From the NCBI RefSeq assembly GCF_905171765.1, contig NC_053390.1, positions 585,616,471 through 585,680,470 of the forward strand: a DNA stretch of 64,000 bases. The letters are read 5' to 3'. The translations under genes and the position numbers were made by a program. Positions 43,447 to 54,047 of the stretch are shown here, one piece after another (the first letter of the stretch is position 1; every line of letters begins with the position of its first letter). This DNA is from Bufo bufo. Lineage: Eukaryota > Chordata > Amphibia > Anura > Bufonidae. The notes under the pieces were generated by a model, which had not been told where the DNA came from, made no database searches, and saw only the letters and a list, made by a program, of their open reading frames with translations.

Positions 43447-46060
43447 CTAGAAACTACACCACCCCTCAAGGTATTCAAAACTGTTTTTTCAAACTTTGTT
43501 AACCCTTTAGGTGTTCCACAAGAGTTAATGGCAGATGGAGAAACAATTTTGAAATTTATATTTTTTGGAAAATTTTCCAATATAATCAATTTTTTCCAGG
43601 AGTAAAACAAGGGTTAACTGCCAAACAACACTCAAAATGGGTTGCCCTGATTCTGTAGTTTGCAAAAACACCCCATATGTGGTCGTAAACTACTGTTTGG
43701 CCGAACGGTAGCACATAGAAGGAGGGGAACACCATATGGGTTTTGGAAGGCAGATTTGGCAGGACTGGTTTTGTTTATACCATGTCCCATTTGAAGCCCC
43801 CTGTTGCACCCCTAGAATAGAAATTTCAAAAAAGTGACTCCATCTAAGAAAGTACACCCCTCAAGGTATTCAAAACTGGGTTTACAAACTTTGTTAACCC
43901 TTTAGGTGTTCCACAAGAGTTAATGGCAGATGGAGAAACAATTTTGAAATTTCTATTTTTTGGAAAATTTTCCAATATAATCAATTTTTTCCAGGAGTAA
44001 AACAAGGGTTAACTGCCAAACAACACTCAAAATGGGTTGCCCTGATTCTGTAGTTTGCAAAAACACCCCATATGTGGTCGTAAACTACTGTTTGGCCGAA
44101 CGGTAGCACATAGAAGGAGGGGAACACCATATGGGTTTTGGAAGGCAGATTTGGTAGGACTGGTTTTGTTTATACCATGTCCCATTTGAAGCCCCCTGTT
44201 GCACCCCTAGAATAGAAATTTCAAAAAAGTGACTCCATCTAAGAAAGTACACCCCTCAAGGTATTCAAAACTGGGTTTACAAACTTTGTTAACCCTTTAG
44301 GTGTTCCACAAGAGTTAATGGCAGATGGAGAAACAATTTTGAAATTTCTATTTTTTGGAAAATTTTCCAATATAATCAATTTTTTCCAGGAGTAAAACAA
44401 GGGTTAACTGCCAAACAACACTCAAAATGGGTTGCCCTGATTCTGTAGTTTGCAAAAACACCCCATATGTGGTCGTAAACTACTGTTTGGCCGAACGGTA
44501 GCACATAGAAGGAGGGGAACACCATATGGGTTTTGGAAGGCAGATTTGGCAGGACTGGTTTTGTTTATACCATGTCCCATTTGAAGCCCCCTGTTGCACC
44601 CCTAGAATAGAAATTTCAAAAAAGTGACTCCATCTAAGAAAGTACACCCCTCAAGGTATTCAAAACTGGGTTTACAAACTTTGTTAACCCTTTAGGTGTT
44701 CCACAAGAGTTAATGGCAGATGGAGAAACAATTTTGAAATTTCTATTTTTTGGAAAATTTTCCAATATAATCAATTTTTTCCAGGAGTAAAACAAGGGTT
44801 AACTGCCAAACAACACTCAAAATGGGTTGCCCTGATTCTGTAGTTTGCAAAAACACCCCATATGTGGTCGTAAACTACTGTTTGGCCGAACGGTAGCACA
44901 TAGAAGGAGGGGAACACCATATGGGTTTTGGAAGGCAGATTTGGCAGGACTGGTTTTGTTTATACCATGTCCCATTTGAAGCCCCCTGTTGCACCCCTAG
45001 AATAGAAATTTCAAAAAAGTGACTCCATCTAAGAAAGTACACCCCTCAAGGTATTCAAAACTGGGTTTACAAACTTTGTTAACCCTTTAGGTGTTCCACA
45101 AGAGTTAATGGCAGATGGAGAAACAATTTTGAAATTTATATTTTTTGGAAAATTTTCCAATATAATCAATTTTTTCCAGGAGTAAAACAAGGGTTAACTG
45201 CCAAACAACACTCAAAATGGGTTGCCCTGATTCTGTAGTTTTCATAAACACCCCATATGTGGTTGTAAACTACTGTTTGGCCGAACGGTAGCACATAGAA
45301 GGAGGGGAACACCATATGGGTTTTGGAAGGCAGATTTGGCAGGACTGGTTTTGTTTATACCATGTCCCATTTGAAGCCCCCTGTTGCACCCCTAGAATAG
45401 AAATTTCAAAAAAGTGACTCCATCTAAGAAAGTACACCCCTCAAGGTATTCAAAACTGGGTTTACAAACTTTGTTAACCCTTTAGGTGTTCCACAAGAGT
45501 TAATGGCAGATGGAGAAACAATTTTGAAATTTCTATTTTTTGGAAAATTTTCCAATATAATCAATTTTTTCCAGGAGTAAAACAAGGGTTAACTGCCAAA
45601 CAACACTCAAAATGGGTTGCCCTGATTCTGTAGTTTGCAAAAACACCCCATATGTGGTCGTAAACTACTGTTTGGCCGAACGGTAGCACATAGAAGGAGG
45701 GGAACACCATATGGGTTTTGGAAGGCAGATTTGGCAGGACTGGTTTTGTTTATACCATGTCCCATTTGAAGCCCCCTGTTGCACCCCTAGAATAGAAATT
45801 TCAAAAAAGTGACTCCATCTAAGAAAGTACACCCCTCAAGGTATTCAAAACTGGGTTTACAAACTTTGTTAACCCTTTAGGTGTTCCACAAGAGTTAATG
45901 GCAGATGGAGAAACAATTTTGAAATTTCTATTTTTTGGAAAATTTTCCAATATAATCAATTTTTTCCAGGAGTAAAACAAGGGTTAACTGCCAAACAACA
46001 CTCAAAATGGGTTGCCCTGATTCTGTAGTTTGCAAAAACACCCCATATGTGGTCGTAAAC
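43447..46060. repeat. tandem array of exact 395-bp units inside the piggyBac element
   Basis: The same marker (TCAAAACTG) recurs at 43477, 43872, 44267, 44662, 45057, 45452 and 45847, always 395 bp apart. There are about 6.6 copies. Inner units are nearly identical; the first and last are more diverged. Each unit contains TTTAGGTGTTCCACAAGAGT and GTGGTCGTAAACTACTGTTT. Frames within it are not coding. Confidence 0.95.
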
Positions 46061-46851
46061 TACTATTTGGCTAAACGGCAGGACATAGAAGAAGGGGAAC
46101 GTCATTTTTGGAAGGCAGATTTTGCTGGACTGGTTTATTGACACCATGTACCCTTTCAAGCCCCCTGATGCACCCCTAGAGTAGAAACTCCATAAAAGTG
46201 ACCCCATCTAGGAAACTACGGGATAAGGTGGTTGTTGTTTTGGGACTATTTTTGGGGTAAATTTGATTTTTGGTTGCTCTATATTAGTCTTTTTTGAGGC
46301 AATGTAACAAAAAAATGTAATTCTAAAATTGTTTCTACATTCACTATTTGGTTTTGTGGAACACCTAAAGGGTTAACATAGTTTGTAAAGTAACTTTTGA
46401 ATACCTTGAGGGGTGTAGTTTCTTAGATGGGGTCACTTTTTTGGAGTTTCTAGTCTAGGCTACATCAGGGGGGGCTTCTAATGGGACATGGTGTCAAAAA
46501 AAAAACTGTCCATCAAAATCTGCCTTCCAGAAACCATATGGAGTTCCCTTCGTTCTATGCCCTGCCGTGCGGCTATATAACCATTTACGACCACATATGG
46601 GGTGTTTCTGCAAACTACAGAATCGGGGCAATAAATATTTAGTTTTGTTTGGCTGTTAACCCTTGCTTTATTACCGGCAAAATGGATTCAAATTGAAATT
46701 TTGTCCAAAAATTGGTGTTTTGGCACAGTTTTTATTTTATATTTTTAACACCGTTCATCCGAGGCGTTTGGTCAAAAGTTATTTTTATAGCGACGACTTT
46801 TACGCACGCGACGATGCCCAATATGTATGGCTCTCAGACTTTGGAGACACT

Positions 46852-47005
46852 AAGCAGGCATCCTAAAACTGCGGCCCTCCAGATATTGTAAAACTACAAT
46901 TCCCACCATGCCCTGCTGATGGCTGTAGGTTGTCTGGGCATGCTGGGAGTTATAGTTTTACAACATCTGGAGGGCCGCAGTTTGAGGATGCCTGCTCTAA
47001 AACTA
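46852..47005. mobile_element. short palindromic MITE inside the piggyBac element
   Basis: AGGCATCCTAAAACTGCGGC and its complement GCCGCAGTTTGAGGATGCCT bracket a hairpin with CATGCTGGGAGTTATAGTTT. Just outside, TGGCTCTCAGACTTTGGAGA (46828) recurs inverted at about 47037-47060, making a palindrome within a palindrome. Confidence 0.7.
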
Positions 47006-47102
47006 ATATTTTTTGGGGAAAGAAAAATTGTTTCCGTGTCTCCAAAGTCTGAGAGCCATAGTGTTTTATGTTCTCTAGTGGACTGTTGAGGATTATAAAA
47101 AT

Positions 47103-48902
47103 TTAGTACTCCATGGAAGTGTGATACTCCCTGAAGCAATTGATAATGCAGAGGCCCGGATGATCGGGGCAAGTGTCACATTGAGTAGTGGTGTCCTTCC
47201 GTATCCCCCTCTTGTGACACACTCTGCACTTTTTTTGGGTTCGTCCCTTCTTTCCAGTATGGGGGACCACACCTGGAAAGTGTTGGCCAGGGACGATCCG
47301 GGCGCCTCCAATTCCCGAGGTACTCCGGCCTGCTCTTTCCCGGTCCGAAAAGATCAGGTCTTTGAGGACTGCCTCATAGAACTGGAGGAATGTCCCTGTG
47401 CTGCCAGCGCTTCGGGATAGTACAAAAGAGTTGTACATGGCAACCTGTACCAAGTAGACCGCAACTTTTTTGTACCATGCCCGGGTTTTGCGCATGGCGT
47501 TATATGGCGTGAGGACTTGATCAGAGAGATCAACTCCTCCCATATACCGATTGTAGTCGACGATACAATCGGGCTTGAGGACCGTTGCCGCGGTACCTCG
47601 CACAGGGACAGGGGTGGTGCCGTTACCGTGGATTGTGGACAGCATAAGGACATCCCTCTTGTCCTTATACCTGACCAGCAACAGGTTTCCACTGGTAAGG
47701 GCACGGGTCTCACCCCTGGGGATAGGTACCTGGAGGGGGTAGGCAGGGAGGCCGCGTTGATTTTTCCGCACGGTCCCACAAGCGAACGTGGATCTGGCGG
47801 CAAGGGACCTGAACAAGGGAATGCTGGTATAAAAGTTATCCACGTACAAGTGGTAACCATTATCCAGCAGTGGGTACATAAGGTCCCACACGAGTTTCCC
47901 GCTAACACCCAGAGTGGGGGGACATTCTGGGGGTTCAATACGGGAATCTCGCCCCTCGTACACACGAAATTTGTAAGTGTACCCTGAGGCACTCTCACAA
48001 ATTTTGTATAGCTTCACGCCATACCTCGCCCGCTTTGTGGGAATGTATTGGCGGAAACTGAGTCTCCCCTTGAACGCAACGAGAGACTCATCAACCGCGA
48101 CCTCCCTTCCAGGTACGTAGGCCTGCTGAAATGTGGCCCCAAAGTGATCGATGACCGGCCGTATCTTATACAGCCGGTCATAGGCAGGATCACTTCGGGG
48201 GGGACATGCTGCATTATCGGAATAATGCAGACATTTCCGGATGGCCTCAAACCGGTGACGTATCATGACCATACTGTACAGTGGGGTCTGGTATAGGACG
48301 TCCCCACTCCAGTATTGCCTGACACTGGGTTTTTGGACTAGACCCATATGCAGCACGAGGCCCCAAAATGTCCTCATTTCGGCTGCACTGACCGGCGTCC
48401 AGCCACCGGGTCTAGCCAAAACTGAGCCTGGGTTTTGAGCGACGAACTGTTGGGCGTACAGATTCGTCTGCTCCACCATCAAATTCACCAGTGAGTTACT
48501 GAAAAAAAAACTAAAATAGTCTATTTCAGTAAACCCCACTGTGGGAATCTGGATTCCAGGATTGCCAGCAAAATCCGGAATCTCAGGCTCAAAGTCCACT
48601 GGGGGACACCAGCTAAGTTCATCGGCAGGGGGCTCCGGTGGACTTATTTGGTGGGCCGGGAAACCAGTACGAACCCCAGGGCGGCTCGTACTAGGGTGGG
48701 CCACAGGATCCCTAGCATGTGGGGCCCCTGGCTCCGCCTGGCGGCGTCTCCGCCGCCTTGGTGGCTCATCGTCATCAGATGATGATGAGGAGGATGCGGA
48801 TGACAAAAGGAATGTGGGGTCATCCTCATCCTCACTGGGGCTCTCAGAGTCGGAGGCAATCTGGGCGTATGCCTCCTCGGCCGAGAACATCCGGTGGGCC
48901 AT
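47103..48902 (-). CDS. piggyBac transposase (intact, 599 aa)
   Basis: The start MAHRMFSAEEAYAQIASDSE is followed by an acidic Ser-rich N-terminus and a basic RRRRRR patch near residue 50. The catalytic region shows VAVDESLVAFKGRLSFRQYI, HLYVDNFYTSIPLF and YNRYMGGVDLSDQ, which supply the three aspartates typical of piggyBac (DDD), and KTRAWYKKVAVYLVQVAMYN. The C-terminus has the cysteine-rich zinc-binding domain: CRVCHKRGIRKDTTTQCDTC then CPDHPGLCIINCF. It resembles the Uribo-type elements known from Xenopus. The frame is undamaged across its whole length, which suggests recent activity or selection. Confidence 0.92.
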   Translation of the reverse strand: MAHRMFSAEEAYAQIASDSESPSEDEDDPTFLLSSASSSSSSDDDEPPRRRRRRQAEPGAPHARDPVAHPSTSRPGVRTGFPAHQISPPEPPADELSWCPPVDFEPEIPDFAGNPGIQIPTVGFTEIDYFSFFFSNSLVNLMVEQTNLYAQQFVAQNPGSVLARPGGWTPVSAAEMRTFWGLVLHMGLVQKPSVRQYWSGDVLYQTPLYSMVMIRHRFEAIRKCLHYSDNAACPPRSDPAYDRLYKIRPVIDHFGATFQQAYVPGREVAVDESLVAFKGRLSFRQYIPTKRARYGVKLYKICESASGYTYKFRVYEGRDSRIEPPECPPTLGVSGKLVWDLMYPLLDNGYHLYVDNFYTSIPLFRSLAARSTFACGTVRKNQRGLPAYPLQVPIPRGETRALTSGNLLLVRYKDKRDVLMLSTIHGNGTTPVPVRGTAATVLKPDCIVDYNRYMGGVDLSDQVLTPYNAMRKTRAWYKKVAVYLVQVAMYNSFVLSRSAGSTGTFLQFYEAVLKDLIFSDRERAGRSTSGIGGARIVPGQHFPGVVPHTGKKGRTQKKCRVCHKRGIRKDTTTQCDTCPDHPGLCIINCFREYHTSMEY

Positions 48903-49149
48903 GGGTGTGTGTGCGTGTAGGTGTGCGTGTGTGGCAAACTTTATTATATGTGCGTGTGTGTGGGGGCAACGGGTGTTCGCGTACTAAAAAGTCCAGGCAA
49001 AAAAATGGGCAAGTGTTAGAAAAAAAAAAAGTTAAAACTTGCTGATCAGCGGTACAACGCTGATCAGCGGTCGGTGGGGTGGTGGGGCGGGCGATGCGCT
49101 AACAGTGGACGGACGCTAAAAAGTGCCGGCCAGTCAGCGCACGCAGAAA

Positions 49150-49270
49150 AAAAAAAGTGGTGGTGAGTGGGGGGTGGGGGGTGCTGGTGGGGGGTGGGTG
49201 GGGGGGGGAGGCAGGTGGGGGGGGGGAAGTGGCTGGTGGGGGGTGGGTGGGGGGGCAAGTGGCAGGAGGG
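49150..49270. repeat. G-rich low-complexity tract
   Basis: Multiple GGGG runs (GGGTGGGGGGTGCTGGTGGG and similar) lie between the piggyBac transposase start and the right terminus. It has quadruplex-forming potential on the + strand. Confidence 0.75.
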
Positions 49271-50129
49271 GTCTGGGTTAGGGTTAGATGGAAGTTTGGA
49301 AGTTTGGAATAAAAGTACTTTTTTTTTTTTTTTTTCTAACTTACTTTTCCCTTCTTTCCCTGCCTAACGGTGCCTCTCCCTCACTGACCCTAACCTACCT
49401 GGGTGGCGATGGGTGCAGGAGGGTGATGGATTCCGATTAGGGGGACACAGGAGCTGGTGCTGGACGATGCTGCACGGTCAGGGTGCTGGACAGGAAGAGG
49501 AGGGGAGAGAGGAGCGCAGGAAGTTTGAATCTCGCGCCTCTCTCCCCTGCACCAATCAGCACCCTGGACAGCGGCATTCAGCACCAGGGCCAGCACCGCC
49601 TCTCCAAATCCTCGGACTGCGATAGGTGGTGTATAATTACGCCACCGATCGCAGTCTTTTTCCGGTTCATCGGGTCACAGGACACCCGAATGGACCGGAA
49701 ACGCAGAAAACCGCAGGTCTGAATTGACCTGCGGTTTTCTGCGATCGCCGATACGGGGGGGTCAAATGACCCCCCCCTGCATTGTTACGGGATGCCGGCT
49801 GAATGATTTCAGCCGAAATCCCGTTCCGATTAACCCCTGCGGCGCCGGAGTTCCGATTTTAAGTCAGGACATACCGGTACGTCCTCGGTCCTTAAGGACT
49901 CGGGAAATAGGGCGTACCGGTACGTCCTAGGTCCTTAAGGACTCGGGAAATAGGGCGTACCGGTACGTCCTAGGTCCTTAAGGGGTTAAATTGCAAAACG
50001 TGCAAATGGAACGTAGAAGAGAATATATGTCAGAGACTTTGACCTAGTGATTTTTTTTTTTACCTATTATTTATTTTTTATTTTTTATTACTTACAGTTT
50101 GCAGTGATGATTACTTTTTTGCTAACCTA

Positions 50130-50440
50130 GTGCTTCAGGTTACAGGAGCCTCCATCGACGCTAATTTGCACTGGCCTGATTACACAGGACGATTGCTTCA
50201 GCAGTCATTCCTCACCTCATTATGTTATATTCATTATCGGCAGCACATCTCTAATTACACTGGAAGATGTGCTGACAATAATCGGTCATCTTTCATCCTG
50301 ATGACAGAAGCCCATCAGATGACAAACAAGCCTTTGCTCGTTCACTGGCTGCTCGACGGCTCGATTATACGAGCCAGTTATTGGGAATGAACGTTTCTAT
50401 AAATGCTTCTTCTCGATAATTTGCCCAATTATCTTGCAAT
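50130..50440. mobile_element. MITE remnant
   Basis: An internal inverted pair (CTAATTTGCACTGGCCTGAT... and TCGATTATACGAGCCAG-type ends) and AATGAACGTTTCTATAAATG link it to the MITE pieces at 37810-37900 and 38330-38385. Confidence 0.4.
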
Positions 50441-50595
50441 CTAATTGGGGCTTTACTCCGGCCTCCTTCAGCCTTATCATATAGACATGAAAGTCTATAT
50501 TCTGAATCATTTTGCTAGCGTGCTTTGTGCACATACATTGGATGGTAACAGTGATCTTGCTTGAATGCCATCAGAGACTGTCGTCATGTGAACAT

Positions 50596-51259
50596 TAGTG
50601 ATGAGTGGCAGGGGTCATATTCAAATTCATGATATCTCGCAAATATTTTGTAGAATATTCATCAGATATTCGTGAATTCGTATATTCGTTAGATTCTACA
50701 TTCTTTTATTTTACGCGAAAGTCGGCAAGGTAATGATTGCGTAATATGCAAATATTGCGTGCTCAATACAAACGTGGGTCAAAAACGAATATATAGCACT
50801 ATAGAATATAGTGCTATATATTAGTTTTTAGAATATTCGTCATTTTTTCCATCTGAGCACATGATTCCTCCCTGCTTCTTGTTTGTGGGCCAATAAGTCA
50901 CTGGCCCACAAGCAACTTAAGCAGGGAGGAATCATGACTTCAGATGGAAAAAAATGACGAATATTCGAAAAAACAAATATATAGCACTTTATTCAATATA
51001 GTGCTATATATTTGATTTTTAGAGTATTGGTAATTTTTTTCCATCTGAAGTGAACACATGATTCTTACCTGCTTCTTGCTTGTGGGCCAATGATGTCATT
51101 GGCCCACAAGCAAGAAGCAGGGAGGAATCATGTGTTGAGATGGAAAAAAAATTACGAATATTCGTCATTACGAATATATAGCACTATATTCTAAATATTT
51201 GCGAATTCTTGAAGTGCCGATATTCGCAAATTAAATTCGAATATTCGCGCTCAACACTA
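50596..51259. mobile_element. hAT-type MITE with internal hairpins
   Basis: The ends TAGTGATGAG and CTCAACACTA are flanked by the near-identical 8-mers GTGAACAT and GTGAAAAT. Two inner hairpins share ATGATTC-TCCCTGCTTCTTG and GGCCCACAAGCAA. The interior is full of GAATATTCG. Confidence 0.7.
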
Positions 51260-51485
51260 GTGAAAATCAGCAACCTTTTCACAGACATGTCCCATACAGA
51301 GCATTTTATATAATGCATCTTGTCAATCTCTTTCAGCATCTGCTCATTTTAAATCAATTTCAACTGTGACATAATTGTGTAGGTAGCATTAATAAGCTTT
51401 ACGTATTGCAATAATTTTTTATGATTAGGATTGGAAGTTCCGTGTGATATTTTAATCAAAGGTTAATATAATCTTTGTTCCTTAA

Positions 51486-51920
51486 AGGGGTTGTCCCACA
51501 AAAAATATTCTACAGTTTTCAAACCATCACCTGCATCTGAATTCTTTTGTAATTGAATTTAATTAAAACGTTAGCATAGCCACTGAGTTATTCAATGATA
51601 TGTATCTGTATAGCGCCACCTGTTCTTTGTTCTTTATCTTATTTCTTTGTCTGGCTCACTGAGATGGTCACACATGCTCAGTTTCATCCTTCAACTGCCT
51701 CCTGAGCTGTGATAGGGAGAGCTGAGACACGCCCCCTTTGCTGAAGGAGAAAAGACACTCCCTTTGAGCTGTCAATTGATAAAAATCTAGCAGAGCAATG
51801 AATGTGGAGATCTCTGGATCCATGTGAGGTACAGGGCTGGTTCTAGCTTTGTTACAAAGAGACTGTCATGTGCTATATGATATTGGGATTTTCATTTTTT
51901 ACAGTAGTCATGGGATAACC
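51486..51920. mobile_element. TTAA-type MITE
   Basis: The left end is TTAAAGGGGTTGTCCCAC and the right end is CATGGGATAACCCCCT. The right TTAA is eroded. Its ends are related to 26396-26795. Confidence 0.55.
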
Positions 51921-51937
51921 CCCTACCGCTATATGTA

Positions 51938-52835
51938 ATGCTCCACTAGGGGGCATTACAACTCTCTTTGCCCCATCACCATCTCCTAGGCTTAATCTAA
52001 TGCCATCATGTGTATTTATTCCAAATCCTGCACAATGTGTATCTCTATTTCCATGTAAATGTTATTTTCAAGTGTAATGTGCCTGGTTTACCAGCAGATG
52101 GCGGCAATATTGGCAGAGCTAGTTTTCCTGGAATGGAACTTGCTATCCATTCTAGCCCTCTCTCCTGGGCGAGCTTGCAGAATACAGTTGAGTCTACCCC
52201 CTGTAAGGGGAAGGCTGTGTTCCAGACGGCAGACCACTGTCTGCTCTGCTGGGCTCTGAGGCCTAAGCTAAGTGCCTTCAGAGTCGGAGTAAAGATTTTC
52301 TGGATAAAGACAAAGATAAAGATACAGATCACAATAAAGACAGACTCAGAATACAGAAAGCTAAGTTGCAGCCTACAGCAGAAAGCAGAAAGGAAAAAGT
52401 TCCTATTTAATCCAGCCAGCATAGCAGAGCTGGAAGAGTACAGATGTGGCAAAGCTGATTGTGTTTGTACAGATGTAGAAGAGTTGATTGTGTTTGTCTT
52501 CCAAAACCTGCTGATAACCAAGATAAAGTTGGCAGATTATTTTCTGATGAAAGTTTATTCAAGTAAAGCTGTTAACTACTGCAATACCAGTCTGGACTCA
52601 ATTTCTTCTGTAAATCCCTCAACGGTTAACCCTATTATCACTGCTTCGGATGGCCACGCTTGGGGTCCAGATATCCAAGTAGGAGCACTGTGACTAGTGC
52701 AAAGCCGCACCTAAGGGGACACTATAGGCAACCCTTACACCACTCTGGCATTCCTACACCTGGGTACTACATAGGGGGACTTAGTCCCTCGTTGCTGAAA
52801 TGCAACTGGCGTCACGAAAAACTCTAAAAAACTAA
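51938..52835 (+). mobile_element. LTR-like interspersed repeat, unbroken copy
   Basis: This is the second member of the family split by the Penelope complex (2018-2611 plus 11648-12065). It starts TGTAATGCTCCACTAGGGGG and shares AAGTGTAATGTGCCTGGTT and AACCAAGATAAAGTT. A 227-aa frame (52010-52693) has no recognised motif and is probably chance coding in the repeat. The 3' end is not sharply defined. Confidence 0.55.
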
Positions 52836-53629
52836 CATAACACCATAGAAAAGACCCCATATATCATTCATGTTCTCATCATTCTCCCTGTCAGCAAATG
52901 CAGGCAGGTTCACAACAGCCTGATTAAGTAGGTACATTATGCTGATGGATTTTTAGCTTGTAAAGGCTCTGAAACAATAAGGCCCTCCTAAGGTTCAGCA
53001 GAAGACAACCTCCATTTGGTGCTGACTCTGAAGCCAATCATTTGCTTTGATTCTAAGGGGTTATTCACAATTAACCTACTGAGCACCCGAGCACAATGGA
53101 AGTCAATGGGAGAACCCGAGCATTAAACCAGGCACCCCCTGCTCTGAAGAGGGGAGGGTGTCTGGTTCATATTAAAAGGACAGAAATTGATGGAAACACC
53201 ACTGAAATGATTCGGGAACAGCATGGGGAGGATGTCTGGATGCATCTTGGACTCCCAGGTCGCTGCTGGGAACAATGTTGTCCGAGTAGTATGCCACTTT
53301 TACAGACTGACAATAATACGCACCAAAACGAAGATAAAATAGATTTTAGATGGAGGAAATATTGTTAGGAAACATTCTTTCCTGTATATTTACTTGTATA
53401 TAAAGTGCAAGTGCTGCCAAAAGAGGCACTCCGATACAACCTGTATATCACATAAAGGAGGGCCTCATTCACATTGTGGTACAATTGTTCAGGTAGTGTG
53501 ACTCCTACAATCATAAAGCCTATGCACTAAGGGAAAGGGCTTCCAAAAATTACAAGGAACCGGCACTCCAATACACCCTTTATTACACATAAAGGAGGGC
53601 ATCATACACACCCTTGAAAAATTATGATT

Positions 53630-53900
53630 GCTGGTGACCCTCAAAAACATTAGGGGCAAGGGCCTGCTGGTGACCTTCTAAAACATTAGGGGTGAGGGCT
53701 TGCTGCTAATCTGACCATCTAAAATTTTGTGGGCGAGGGCCTGCTGCCGAGCTGACATCTAAAAAATTTTGTGGGTGAGGGCCTGCTGCCGAGCTGACCA
53801 TCTAAAAACATTATGGGTGAGGGCCTGCTGGTGACCCTCTAAAACATTATGGGTGAGGGCCCGCTGCTGAGCTGACCCTCTAAAACATTAGGAGCGAGGG
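53630..53900. repeat. tandem repeat in the hAT 3' region
   Basis: About seven units of roughly 36-48 bp each contain GGTGAGGGCCTGCTG and TCTAAAACATTA. Confidence 0.75.
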
Positions 53901-54047
53901 CAGCCTAATAAGCATGTTGATATGATGGAGGAGAAGGACGAGAAAAGGGAGATTGAACTATATACTCTTTTTAGTAGTGGAAGGGGTGCATGGGAAAACA
54001 GTGCATTCAATACACCATAAAAGCCCACATTTAGAGTGCCTTTATGC

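Larger units (their letters stand above)
42919..49985 (-). mobile_element. complete 7-kb piggyBac element
   Basis: TTAA at 42915-42918 and 49986-49989 flanks termini CCCCTTAAGGACC and GGTCCTTAAGGGG. These are perfect inverted repeats with the piggyBac-type TTAA duplication. Subterminal short repeats exist on both sides: a 24-bp CCTTAAGGACCAGGCTCATT unit on the left, and a GGTACGTCCTAGGTCCTTAA unit on the right. The left 4 kb is non-coding and contains a 395-bp tandem array. The transposase is at 47103-48902. Confidence 0.85.

Noticed and set aside
47517..47987. 156-aa + strand frame within the piggyBac transposase
   Set aside because: Antisense shadow of a GC-rich coding region.
52010..52693. 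227-aa frame in the LTR-like repeat
   Set aside because: No family motif. The related copy at 2018-2611 and 11648-12065 does not keep the frame. It is probably a chance ORF.
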